DNA from: CAYWGR01 sp964458015
GTDB lineage: Bacteria; Planctomycetota; Planctomycetia; Pirellulales; Thermoguttaceae
Length of the DNA stretch: 54,583 nucleotides
NCBI GenBank assembly: GCA_964458015.1
Contig: CAYWGR010000011.1
Coordinates: 1-54,583, forward strand
Reading direction: 5' to 3'
The position numbers and the translations under genes are program-made. This document shows positions 35,347 to 43,856 of the stretch, piece after piece (position 1 is the first letter of the stretch; each line of letters opens with the position of its first letter). The notes under the pieces are model-generated. The model ran no database searches, was not told the origin of the DNA, and saw only the letters and a program-made list of their open reading frames with translations.

Positions 35347-37068
35347 TTATTCCCCCGCGAAATCCAACAAGGTTGCGAACTCAGCGACCTCGTCAAGCCA
35401 GGCATCGTCAACATGCTTTAGTTGGTTTGGTTGCAAATGGATAAAAAGCCGCTTCGCACCTAGAAGTCGGCCGGGATGCAGGCTGTAGTAGCGGTCGAGA
35501 TACGAGGTGGTGCGATAACAAGAGGCCATAAGCTGGCTGAGCGTCTCGATGCTCAGGCGGCGCGGATCGGTCGTCGGCTCTAAAACCACCTGCAACGTAA
35601 TATGCGGATTTTCGGCCAAGACACGCTCGACTAATGCCGCGGCGTCATGCCGATGTCGGTGGAAATCGGAGGAACGCAGCAAGAGCATAAAACCTAACGT
35701 CGGCATCGCTGGCAATGCGGCCATGAGTTCATCGTTGCTTTGCACGGCGTCCAAGTCGATCCGGCAGACACGTCGCGAATCGCACTCATGTTCCAAACCA
35801 TCAAGCCGTGGCAGAGGCAACGGATCGAATTCAATGCCGAACGCCTCCTGCGCCTCCTGCATGAGCTGGAACATCTGCTCAATGTCGAGCGTTGGCGTTT
35901 GCAATGCATAATAGGGCGGCCAGGGCTGATGCTTCAGTCCCAATTGTCCGGCTTCCAGGCGAAAAGCCGTGCCTGGCAAAATCGAAAGGTTGAATACTTG
36001 CACTTGGGCGTAGGCTTGCGTCTGTTGCAAAAAGTCGATCCCACGCCGGAAGGAGTCGGCCGTGTCGCCGGGCAATCCTAGAATCAAATCCACTTGCACC
36101 TTGATGCCTTCGGCCAGCAGGGCATGGACGCCTTCTTGGAATTTTGCTAAATCAACGGGCCGGCCCATCCGTCGCCAGGTGTCGGGCTCGACCGATTGAA
36201 GCCCGATTTCCACTTCGTGAAAGTTTGCTTGGTGCAACAAGCTCGCAATTTCTTTGTTGATTCCCTCGGCCCGCAACTCGCCGGAAAAGGTGAATTGCCG
36301 CTCACGATTGTTTTCGGCCAAGAGACGCAAAAAATCGGCAAAATGCGGACGCTGGTTGAGTGTCGGATCTAATAGCACGACTTCGCATGCGTTGCGCCGC
36401 GCTGCATAGCGCAGATGCGCGACAATCTGCTCGGTCGAGAGAAACCGCGGGATATGATGGCTTTTGGGATAGTAGCAATACTTGCAGCCATAGCGGCAGC
36501 CACGCGCAGTCTCGAAAAGCAACGACTGGCCTGCCGCGGCTTCGAGTATCCCCTCGAAATAAGGCGATGACACGTCATCCAGTTGAAAATCGCCGCCGAC
36601 GCTGGATGATCCCATCACGACCGTCGATCGCGGCTTTGTCGAATTCCCTGCAAGCTGTTTCAGCAATGCAACGAACGTGGGCTCTCCTTCGCCGGTGATG
36701 GCATAGTCGATCACGGATTGTTGAAGCACCCATTGGTTGTCGGGCGTGATTTCCGGACCGCCGAGTAGGATGTGCAACTCGGGCTGCCGTCGCTTTAATT
36801 GATCGGCTACCCAAAGCGTGCGTTCAATGTTCCAGAGATAACAAGTGAACCCAACCATCCCGGGCTGCCGGGCGAGAATCTCCTCGACCAATCCCGCGTC
36901 GCCGAGCGTATTGGCCAGTTGTGCAGGCAATAGGTCCAGGTTGAAGTTTTTTTCCCATCCGCACCGGCGAGCGTATAATTTCAGATAAGCGGCCGCCAAC
37001 GGCATGTTGCCTTCGACCGGTTCCATGCCCGGCGGCGGAATCGGCAATTGTACCAACAGCACGTTCAT
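35347..37068 (-). CDS. B12-binding-domain radical SAM protein
   Basis: A 573-residue protein. The N-terminal cobalamin-binding-type Rossmann domain (~1-140) includes PGMVGFTCYLWN and ILLGGPE. The radical SAM core has the iron-sulfur motif CRYGCKYC (CxxxCxxC) at ~190-197 and then a GLPGDTADSFRRG segment. A C-terminal DUF4080-like or unassigned domain follows (~450-573). Members methylate or rearrange carbon skeletons of lipids or natural products, or make unknown changes. It has no partner gene next to it and is divergent from uvrB. The product is not predictable. Confidence 0.88.
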   Translation of the reverse strand: MNVLLVQLPIPPPGMEPVEGNMPLAAAYLKLYARRCGWEKNFNLDLLPAQLANTLGDAGLVEEILARQPGMVGFTCYLWNIERTLWVADQLKRRQPELHILLGGPEITPDNQWVLQQSVIDYAITGEGEPTFVALLKQLAGNSTKPRSTVVMGSSSVGGDFQLDDVSSPYFEGILEAAAGQSLLFETARGCRYGCKYCYYPKSHHIPRFLSTEQIVAHLRYAARRNACEVVLLDPTLNQRPHFADFLRLLAENNRERQFTFSGELRAEGINKEIASLLHQANFHEVEIGLQSVEPDTWRRMGRPVDLAKFQEGVHALLAEGIKVQVDLILGLPGDTADSFRRGIDFLQQTQAYAQVQVFNLSILPGTAFRLEAGQLGLKHQPWPPYYALQTPTLDIEQMFQLMQEAQEAFGIEFDPLPLPRLDGLEHECDSRRVCRIDLDAVQSNDELMAALPAMPTLGFMLLLRSSDFHRHRHDAAALVERVLAENPHITLQVVLEPTTDPRRLSIETLSQLMASCYRTTSYLDRYYSLHPGRLLGAKRLFIHLQPNQLKHVDDAWLDEVAEFATLLDFAGE

Positions 37069-37280
37069 GGTGGTTTATTGTTCCAGTGCGAAGAAACCGA
37101 CAATGTATTCTAGCCCGAGATAATTTCAGGCAGCAAGGGCGGACGATGGAATTTCGCATGGAGCGTATGTCAAAACAAGCCGGTTGCATTTCCGCGGTGC
37201 TCCAAACGAAAAATGCCCGCACCAGGGCATGGCACATTCGGGGGACTGGTAAAAAGCGGCGATCAATGGTACTCTGTCAA

Positions 37281-37300
37281 AGTTCTTGATCTAGTGAACT
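37281..37300 (+). promoter_or_regulatory. Inverted repeat in uvrB promoter region (possible SOS operator)
   Basis: AGTTC (37281-37285) and GAACT (37296-37300) face each other across ten bases, 36 bases before the uvrB start. TTGATC within it and TAGAAT at 37307-37312 could be a weak promoter (15-base spacer). The GTTC/GAAC half-sites and the uvrB context suggest a LexA-type site, but the spacing is not a proven planctomycete motif. Confidence 0.35.
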
Positions 37301-37336
37301 CCCACATAGAATGAAGGACGCAAGTACTTCAGCACC

Positions 37337-39409
37337 ATGTTCCAGCTAGTAGCTCCGTTTGAACCCGCCGGCGATCAACCTCAGGCCATCGAGGCCCTGA
37401 CCGGGGGCCTGCGCGAGGGAAAACGGCATCAGGTTTTGATGGGCGTTACCGGTTCGGGCAAGACCTTTACGATGGCCAACGTGATTCAGAATCTCCAGCG
37501 GCCGACGCTGGTGATGTCGCACAACAAAACGCTGGCTGCCCAGCTATACTCCGAATTCAAGGAATTTTTTCCCCACAACGCGGTTCACTATTTCGTCAGC
37601 TACTACGACTACTACCAGCCCGAAGCCTATATTCCCCAGCGCGACATCTACATCGAAAAAGACGCCGCGATCAACCAGCAGATCGAGCGGCTGCGGCTGG
37701 CTGCCACGAGCGCGTTGGTCAGCCGCCAGGACGTGATCGTCGTGGCCAGCGTTTCTTGCATCTATGGCCTTGGTTCGCCGGAAGATTATCGCGCGATGAT
37801 GGTTGGGCTGGATGTCGGGCAGGTGATCGATCGCGACCATGTGCTTGCCAAGCTCGTCGATATCCAATACGAGCGGAACGACATCGAGTTTCAGCCGGGC
37901 AAATTCCGGGTGCGCGGCGATTGCGTCGAAATATGGCCCACCTACGAGCAACTCGCCTTCCGCGTGGAGCTTTGGGGCGACGAGGTCGAACAGCTTTCGA
38001 TCATCAACCCCACGAGCGGCGAGGTTGTGGATCGTCTCGAACGCATGTTCATCTATCCCTCGAAGCATTTCGTTCTGCCCGAGGAACGCATTGCCAGCGC
38101 CGTGGATGAAATCAAGCGAGAGTTGAACGAGCGGCTTACCATCTTCAAGAATGAAGGCAAGCTGTTGGAGGCCCAGCGTCTGAGCGCCCGAACGCGGTTC
38201 GACATCGAGATGATGCAAGAGGTGGGCTATTGCCCCGGCATCGAGAATTACAGCCGTCCGCTCTCGGGCCGAAAACCCGGCTCGCCGCCCGACACGCTTT
38301 TCAGCTTTTTCCCCGATGATTTTCTGCTGTTTGTCGACGAATCCCACGTTAGCGTGCCACAGGTGCGCGGCATGTACTTTGGGGATCATAACCGCAAGGT
38401 GACGCTTGTCGAGCACGGTTTTCGACTGCCGTGCGCCTTGGACAACCGCCCGCTGCGGTTCGAGGAGTGGGAAGAGCGGATCAAGCAGGTGGTCTACGTG
38501 TCGGCCACGCCCGGCCCCTACGAACTCGGAAAAACCGACGGCCAGTACGTCGAGCAAATCATTCGACCCACGGGCCTACTCGATCCGGAAATCGAAGTGG
38601 CTCCCGCTCGAACGCAAGTGCCGCATCTGTTGGAACAAATCCGCGCCCGGGCCGCCGTCGGCGAGCGCGTGCTGGTGACAACGCTTACCAAACGGCTGGC
38701 CGAGGACTTGGCCGCCTATTTTGGGCAGCAAGAAGTTCGATGCAAGTGGTTGCACAGCGATTTAGACGCTTTCGAGCGCGTCGAATTGCTTCGTGATCTG
38801 CGTTTGGGGCATTTCGACGTTCTCGTCGGCGTGAATTTACTTCGCGAAGGGCTCGATTTGCCCGAGGTTTCGCTGGTTGCTATTCTCGATGCCGATAAGG
38901 AAGGCTTTTTACGCAGCGAAACGTCGTTGATGCAGACGATCGGCCGCTCGGCCCGCAACGTGAACGCCAAAGTGGTGCTGTATGCGGACAAGGTGACCGA
39001 CTCGATGCAGCGAGCCATCACCGAAACCAACCGTCGCCGTGCCGTGCAACAGGCCTATAACGAAGCCCACGGCATTACGCCCGAAACGATCCGCAAAAGC
39101 ATTCACAACGGCATTGAGGCCGAGGCCGCCGCCCATGCACAATCCAACGCCATGGTCGGCCGCAAGGAAGACACCCAGTACATCACGGAAGAGTATCTGA
39201 GCGAGTTGGAAGCGGAAATGCTCGCCGCCGCCGAGGAGTTGGAATTCGAGCGGGCCGCCGCCATTCGCGACCGTATTCAGCAGATGCGCGACCAAGTGGG
39301 CAAACCCCTGAAAGAAGCCGAGATCCATCACGCAACCCGAGCCGAACGCGGCAAACACCGAAAGCAACAACGCTCAGCCCGTAAAACTGAACCGAAAAAA
39401 AAGAAATAG
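37337..39409 (+). CDS. uvrB: Excinuclease ABC subunit UvrB
   Basis: The helicase-like subunit of nucleotide excision repair. It verifies damage after UvrA loading and recruits UvrC. The 690 residues show Walker A GVTGSGKTFTMAN (~36-48), the beta-hairpin DNA-binding region (YYDYYQPEAYIPQRDIYIE), the DEAD-like FVDESHVSVPQ motif (~335), and motif VI QTIGRSARNVNAKV. A C-terminal UVR motif (LEAEMLAAAEELEFERAAA) contacts UvrC. The length is normal. No strong Shine-Dalgarno lies at the usual spacing; AAGGA is ~18 bases upstream, but conservation of the N-terminus supports this ATG. The upstream gap (37069-37336) holds the possible operator and a 6-bp hairpin at 37213-37230. Confidence 0.98.
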   Translation: MFQLVAPFEPAGDQPQAIEALTGGLREGKRHQVLMGVTGSGKTFTMANVIQNLQRPTLVMSHNKTLAAQLYSEFKEFFPHNAVHYFVSYYDYYQPEAYIPQRDIYIEKDAAINQQIERLRLAATSALVSRQDVIVVASVSCIYGLGSPEDYRAMMVGLDVGQVIDRDHVLAKLVDIQYERNDIEFQPGKFRVRGDCVEIWPTYEQLAFRVELWGDEVEQLSIINPTSGEVVDRLERMFIYPSKHFVLPEERIASAVDEIKRELNERLTIFKNEGKLLEAQRLSARTRFDIEMMQEVGYCPGIENYSRPLSGRKPGSPPDTLFSFFPDDFLLFVDESHVSVPQVRGMYFGDHNRKVTLVEHGFRLPCALDNRPLRFEEWEERIKQVVYVSATPGPYELGKTDGQYVEQIIRPTGLLDPEIEVAPARTQVPHLLEQIRARAAVGERVLVTTLTKRLAEDLAAYFGQQEVRCKWLHSDLDAFERVELLRDLRLGHFDVLVGVNLLREGLDLPEVSLVAILDADKEGFLRSETSLMQTIGRSARNVNAKVVLYADKVTDSMQRAITETNRRRAVQQAYNEAHGITPETIRKSIHNGIEAEAAAHAQSNAMVGRKEDTQYITEEYLSELEAEMLAAAEELEFERAAAIRDRIQQMRDQVGKPLKEAEIHHATRAERGKHRKQQRSARKTEPKKKK

Positions 39410-39420
39410 CTTATGATACT

Positions 39421-39504
39421 TGCTTTGATAATGAACCGGCCAGTCAACCAATTTAGCCCTATTACCGGCCTTCCGTTGGTCGGCCTAGGTTCATTAACTG
39501 GGCA
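39421..39504. repeat. Long hairpin element B (shared core with element A)
   Basis: The outer stem pairs 39421-39437 with 39488-39504: 15 of 17 positions, including two G-T pairs. Core 39462-39486 matches element A (30746-30770) at 23 of 25 bases. The inner AATG/CATT step is kept in both elements, but the next pairs differ: AACC/GGTT here against TCGGG/CCCGA in A. It sits between the converging uvrB and PaaK-like genes, where it could end transcripts from both sides. Confidence 0.7.
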
Positions 39505-39511
39505 AACGTCA

Positions 39512-40918
39512 TTAGGTCGTCAAATCATCCGGCGGTCCGACTTCGCTCAACATCCGCCGGAATTTATTTGTCGCGGAATCCGGCGCCAGATAAGGTACGA
39601 TGTTGACATCAACCGCCACTTCGGAAGGTAATCCATGCTCTTGGAACATCTTCCGTAGCAGGGGTTGGCCGGTTTCCATCGTAAAGCCGCTATTCGGCAG
39701 CAGTTCCAAGCGAACTTCCAACCGATTCCGCTCGGTTTGAACGGCCTGCCACTCGCGAACCTCTCCCAAGGAGTCGATAACGCTGTGAAAAAGGGAGGCA
39801 TGGACCATCCGATGCTTTGACCCATCGAAAACCCAGAAAATCTCGGCCGCACGCCCCTCGACATGCGCGATCTTCGGCAGCCGGCTTCCACATTCACAGT
39901 CGCCCTCGGTCACTTGAATCTGATCACCCACTTCGTACCGAATGAACGGCTGCACGGTGTTCGCCAGATTCGTGACCAGGATTTTTTTCCCTAATTGCCC
40001 CATCGGCACCGGCTGATAATGGTCGTCCACCACTTCAAGAATGGCCCAATCCGCGTTCACATGCGCGCCGCTGCCTGCTTGACAACCGTTTGTCAGCAAC
40101 AAGCATTCGCCCACGGCGTAATGATCGGGCAATGGCACTCCGAAGGCCGTCTGCACGCGGTTCCGCGCCCTGGCGGTCAACTGCTCGCTGATATTCGCGA
40201 TCTGCCGAAGACATTTCAGCGACAATTGCTCGGATCGCAAGGCGAGTGCCTCTAAAACGCTGGCATACGAGACCAACACGTTAGGCTGAAAGGCATTCAG
40301 CTTTTCGGCCAAATCCGCTTGCAGGGAAGACAAACACTTAATCTGCACGAATTTTCCCACCAATTCCGGCATGAATTCGATGGCGGAACCGGAAGGATAC
40401 GAACCGCGCCGCATGGTTATGATTGCCACGCGCACGGGATGGATCAAACGGCTGATCCCTTGAAGTATGCCTGGCGTGCCGGCGGGATTAGCCCTGGAAC
40501 ACATCAGGGCGAAAAAGATCTCCAAGGCCTTTCGATCTTGAAGAATCAGCATCGGCTGGCCCTGGCTGCCCGACGTATGGCTTACCGCATAGCGACCCAA
40601 ATACCATCGCCCTAGATTATCGGGATTCGCGACAAAGCTTTCGACTTCCGCTTGGCGAACGGCCCGATCGGTTACCATCCCGTCGAAATTCGCCATCAAC
40701 TCTTGTTTACTGCAAGGCGGCAAGTCGGAGAGCTTGAAATTTTTCCGATCGATTCCCCGATACTTTTCACGATAGAACGGGGCGCGATCCATCGCCAAAT
40801 TGACGATTTGGCGAAGCCGTTTTTGTTGCACGCGCTCCAGCTTTTCCTTGCTCCACCGAGGCGCGGGGAGAATGTTCGAGATACAGGCGGAAAAACGAAG
40901 CGTTTGCAAAAAGGACAT
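39512..40918 (-). CDS. Phenylacetate-CoA ligase/CapK-like adenylate-forming enzyme
   Basis: A 468-residue protein of the PaaK/CapK branch of adenylating enzymes. The ATP-binding loop reads SHTSGSQGQPMLI (~113-125). DHYAVGECLLLTNGC (~265) and RYEVGDQIQVTEGDCECGSRLPKI match the later adenylation motifs, and the small C-terminal domain is present. Enzymes of this group activate a carboxylic acid as an acyl-adenylate, then often form a CoA ester. The acid is unknown. The start at 40918 lies 12 bases after the stop of a PfkB kinase on the same strand, so the two are probably co-transcribed. Confidence 0.83.
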   Translation of the reverse strand: MSFLQTLRFSACISNILPAPRWSKEKLERVQQKRLRQIVNLAMDRAPFYREKYRGIDRKNFKLSDLPPCSKQELMANFDGMVTDRAVRQAEVESFVANPDNLGRWYLGRYAVSHTSGSQGQPMLILQDRKALEIFFALMCSRANPAGTPGILQGISRLIHPVRVAIITMRRGSYPSGSAIEFMPELVGKFVQIKCLSSLQADLAEKLNAFQPNVLVSYASVLEALALRSEQLSLKCLRQIANISEQLTARARNRVQTAFGVPLPDHYAVGECLLLTNGCQAGSGAHVNADWAILEVVDDHYQPVPMGQLGKKILVTNLANTVQPFIRYEVGDQIQVTEGDCECGSRLPKIAHVEGRAAEIFWVFDGSKHRMVHASLFHSVIDSLGEVREWQAVQTERNRLEVRLELLPNSGFTMETGQPLLRKMFQEHGLPSEVAVDVNIVPYLAPDSATNKFRRMLSEVGPPDDLTT

Positions 40919-40930
40919 AGCAATGATTCC

Positions 40931-41806
40931 TTAGCCGATTTCGGAGAGCGAATACTGAGGAATCGCGCCGCGGCGCGAGGCAACGAATCCGCCGACGCGG
41001 CAAGCAAAATCGCACGCTTCGTTCGGTGCAACGCCGGCATACAGCTTGCCGAGCATCGCGGCCGCGAAGGCATCACCCGAGCCGACGGTATCGACCACGT
41101 TGACCTTTGCCGCTGGACTGAAATGAAAGCCCTCGGGCGAGCAGATCCAGGCCCCTGCCGCGCCGCCGGTCAGGCAAACCCAGCGAATATCGAACTCTCG
41201 TCGTAATCGCTGGCAAAAATCCTCGTGCCCTTCTTCCGCAAAGCCGAGCATGCGTCCTATCGTAACCGCTTCATCCGTATTGAGCTTGACCGTATCGCTG
41301 CATCGGAACGACCACTCCAAAATTTCGCGATCGTAAAAATTCATACGCAGGTTAACATCGCAAAACACATGCTGGAAACCGCCGCCTTCGATCAATCGGT
41401 GCAAACTCGCTCGCGAAAGAGATCGGCGTTGCGCAATCGAGCCGAAATAGAAACAATCGAAATGCATCGCCCGGATGCGATCGATGTCTTCGTCCGATGC
41501 TTCGATAGCGTCGAAGGAAGTGGGGTCGGGAATGAAGAAGCTGGCATTTTTCGATTCGTCGAGCGTCACTTTCACTACGCAGGTGTCGGCATCGACGGTC
41601 TTTACGAACTCATCCCGCACCCTCGCCTGTCGAACGGCTTCTCGCGTTGCTTCCGCCAAAGGATCCCGCCCGACGGCGGAAAATAAATAGACTTCCTCAA
41701 TGCCAAGAATTCGGGCGTGGGCCGCCACGTTGAATGGAGCGCCGCCGATGAACTGTTTTCCCTGGATCTCGTCCCAAACGATTTCGCCAAAGCAAAGCAA
41801 TTTCAT
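40931..41806 (-). CDS. PfkB-family carbohydrate kinase (fructokinase-like)
   Basis: A 291-residue ribokinase-fold sugar kinase. The N-terminal substrate motif is FIGGAPFNVAAHARILG (~18-34). The C-terminal signature VDTVGSGDAFAAAMLGKL (~243-260) has the catalytic Asp in GSGD. It phosphorylates a sugar, most likely fructose or a related ketose, using ATP. The start at 41806 gives a compact N-terminus (MKLLCFGEIVWDE) and is preferred over the long frame from 41923, which runs into intergenic sequence. It lies upstream of the PaaK-like gene. Confidence 0.87.
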   Translation of the reverse strand: MKLLCFGEIVWDEIQGKQFIGGAPFNVAAHARILGIEEVYLFSAVGRDPLAEATREAVRQARVRDEFVKTVDADTCVVKVTLDESKNASFFIPDPTSFDAIEASDEDIDRIRAMHFDCFYFGSIAQRRSLSRASLHRLIEGGGFQHVFCDVNLRMNFYDREILEWSFRCSDTVKLNTDEAVTIGRMLGFAEEGHEDFCQRLRREFDIRWVCLTGGAAGAWICSPEGFHFSPAAKVNVVDTVGSGDAFAAAMLGKLYAGVAPNEACDFACRVGGFVASRRGAIPQYSLSEIG

Positions 41807-42367
41807 TTTTTTGTTACCAAGATACGACAGGATGCGCAAAACAAGAGAAATGGAGAATCTTCTATGATAACGACCTTCGTGGGGATTGCCAATGCCCACG
41901 GATGAGGCTAAGGGCTGATCCATTTTCGTAAAACGTCACCGAAAAACGTCATTCTGAGCGCAGCGAAGAATCTTCATGGTTTTAGGTAAACTATGACACG
42001 CCAACGAGATCCTTCGCTTCGCTCAGGATGACGGCCCTTTCATCACACAAGATTTCCCGACCCTGCTAAAAAAACTGATTGGCCCTGGGATGAAGCTCCG
42101 TCCGCCGTCCCCCGTTGCAAATATAAGGAGAACGGCTATTGTAAGGTTCGCCGCAACTTCCAGGAAAATCAGGACTGTGCCAAGGTTATCCGACCCTCGG
42201 AAAGTGCCGGTTGCTGCCTCTCCAGGCCATCGCTAGTTCGTCGTACGTCAGAAACATGAGCGAACGAACGAGCGTCCTGGATGCGGAGCCATAGATATGC
42301 TGCTTGCGGTTTCATAACCGCCAGGCAAACGACACCCAAGATAAAAAACCGAGCAAGGAGCAACTTC
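41807..42367. other. Intergenic region with dispersed inverted repeat
   Basis: The gap between the divergent kinase and PurF-like genes holds no convincing gene. It contains the long inverted repeat at 41947-42033 and a small stem-loop at 42306-42321 (GCGGTT/AACCGC), 47 bases before the PurF-like start. A minus-strand frame beginning at the PurF-like start encodes a hydrophobic N-terminus, but nothing supports its use. Confidence 0.5.
41947..42033. repeat. Inverted repeat with CGTCAT-CTGAGCG-AGCGAAG arms
   Basis: The left arm (41947-41973) and the reverse complement of the right arm (42007-42033) agree at 24 of 27 bases around a 33-base centre. The CTGAGCGxAGCGAAGxATCT arm is a common dispersed intergenic repeat type in environmental bacteria. 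Target-site duplications are not obvious. Confidence 0.7.
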
Positions 42368-43840
42368 ATGGGCGGATTTTTCGGCGTGGCCGCAAAAACG
42401 GATTGTGTCGCCGATTTGTTCTACGGCACCGACTACCACAGCCACCTGGGAACGATGCGCGGCGGTATGGCCGTTTACGGCAACTCCAGTTTCGTTCGCT
42501 TTATTCACGATATCAGCAACAGCCAGTTCCGTAGCAAATTCGAAGACGATATCCCCAAAATGCGGGGATCGCTGGGCATCGGGGTCATCAGCGATTATGA
42601 AGATCAGCCGCTGATTATTGCTTCTCATCTGGGCACCTATGTCATCGTTACGGTGGGACGTATCACGAACCTCGACAAATTGGCCGCCGAGGCATTTCGC
42701 GGACGGACGACCCACTTTTCGGAGATGGCCGGAGGGACCATCAACCCCACCGAGCTTGTTGCCACGCTGATCAACCGGGAAAACAGCTTTGTCGAAGGGA
42801 TTCGATGTGCCCAAGAGGCGGTCGAAGGATCCTGCTCGTTGCTGCTGCTCACGGAGGACGCCGTCTATGCCGCCCGCGACCGTTGGGGCCGCACGCCCGT
42901 TGCGATTGGCCGGAAGGACGATGCCTTCTGCGCCACGATGGAGACTTGTGCCTTGCCCAACCTCGATTATGAGGTTGAGCGTTATCTAGGGCCAGGAGAG
43001 ATCGTGCGCATTACGCCCGACGGCGTCGAGCAGCTTTCCGCCCCTCGCGAGGAAATGCAGATTTGCTCATTTCTTTGGGTTTACTACGGCTACCCGGCAT
43101 CCTGCTATGAAGGGATCAATGTCGAGCAGGTTCGTTATCGCTGCGGAGCGGCACTGGCCAAGGGGGATGATTGTAAGGTCGATATGGCGGCCGGAATTCC
43201 GGACTCCGGCACCGGCCACGCCATCGGTTATGCCAATGCCTCGGGGATATCCTATGGGCGTCCCTTCGTCAAATACACTCCCACGTGGCCTCGCAGTTTC
43301 ATGCCCCAAGAACAACGCATCCGTGATCTGGTAGCCCGGATGAAGTTGATCCCCATCCGGGAAATGATCCGCGGCAAACGGGTGTTGTTTTGCGATGATT
43401 CGATCGTCCGCGGCACCCAGTTGCGCGACACCATCCGCCGACTGTACGACTATGGCGCGCAAGAGGTTCACATGCGGCCGGCCTGCCCTCCGCTGGTCTA
43501 CGGATGCAAATTTTTGAATTTTTCGCGGTCGAAATCGGAATTGGACCTGGCCGCCCGCAAGGCCATCAAGGAATTGGAAGGCAACGACAGCGCCCATTTG
43601 AGCGATTATGCCGATCCTACTTCGCATCGCCATGCAACCATGATAGATCGCATCCGCGGACAATTGGGTCTGACATCTTTGAAATATCAGAAACTCGGCG
43701 ATTTGGTGTCGGCCATCGGTTTGCCGAAATGCCGTTTATGCACCTACTGTTGGGACGGCGTCGATTCGTCCCGCGCCCAACGTTCCTTATTGTCTTTGGA
43801 CGCTGCGGCCGACGAGGCAACATCCAAGAAAAACGCTTGA
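42368..43840 (+). CDS. PurF-like phosphoribosyltransferase without the catalytic cysteine
   Basis: A 490-residue homologue of amidophosphoribosyltransferase, the enzyme that starts purine synthesis. The glutaminase-like N-domain begins MGGFFGVA, where true PurF has Cys at position 2 (later Cys1), so glutamine cannot be hydrolysed in the usual way. The rest is kept, including GTDYHSHLGTMRGGMAV, the PRPP loop VLFCDDSIVRGTQ (~340) and a Cys cluster CRLCTYC near the C-terminus. It may use free ammonia, act on another amine donor, or be a regulator. AAGGAG seven bases before ATG 42368 fixes the start. It is followed by a nucleoside phosphorylase gene after 16 bases. Confidence 0.87.
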   Translation: MGGFFGVAAKTDCVADLFYGTDYHSHLGTMRGGMAVYGNSSFVRFIHDISNSQFRSKFEDDIPKMRGSLGIGVISDYEDQPLIIASHLGTYVIVTVGRITNLDKLAAEAFRGRTTHFSEMAGGTINPTELVATLINRENSFVEGIRCAQEAVEGSCSLLLLTEDAVYAARDRWGRTPVAIGRKDDAFCATMETCALPNLDYEVERYLGPGEIVRITPDGVEQLSAPREEMQICSFLWVYYGYPASCYEGINVEQVRYRCGAALAKGDDCKVDMAAGIPDSGTGHAIGYANASGISYGRPFVKYTPTWPRSFMPQEQRIRDLVARMKLIPIREMIRGKRVLFCDDSIVRGTQLRDTIRRLYDYGAQEVHMRPACPPLVYGCKFLNFSRSKSELDLAARKAIKELEGNDSAHLSDYADPTSHRHATMIDRIRGQLGLTSLKYQKLGDLVSAIGLPKCRLCTYCWDGVDSSRAQRSLLSLDAAADEATSKKNA

Positions 43841-43856
43841 AATCGGTTGGTTATGT

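Noticed and set aside
42169..42369. Minus-strand 66-codon ORF with a signal-peptide-like start
   Set aside because: It begins across the PurF-like start, shows no ribosome-binding site or homologue, and reads as a shadow of the intergenic sequence.
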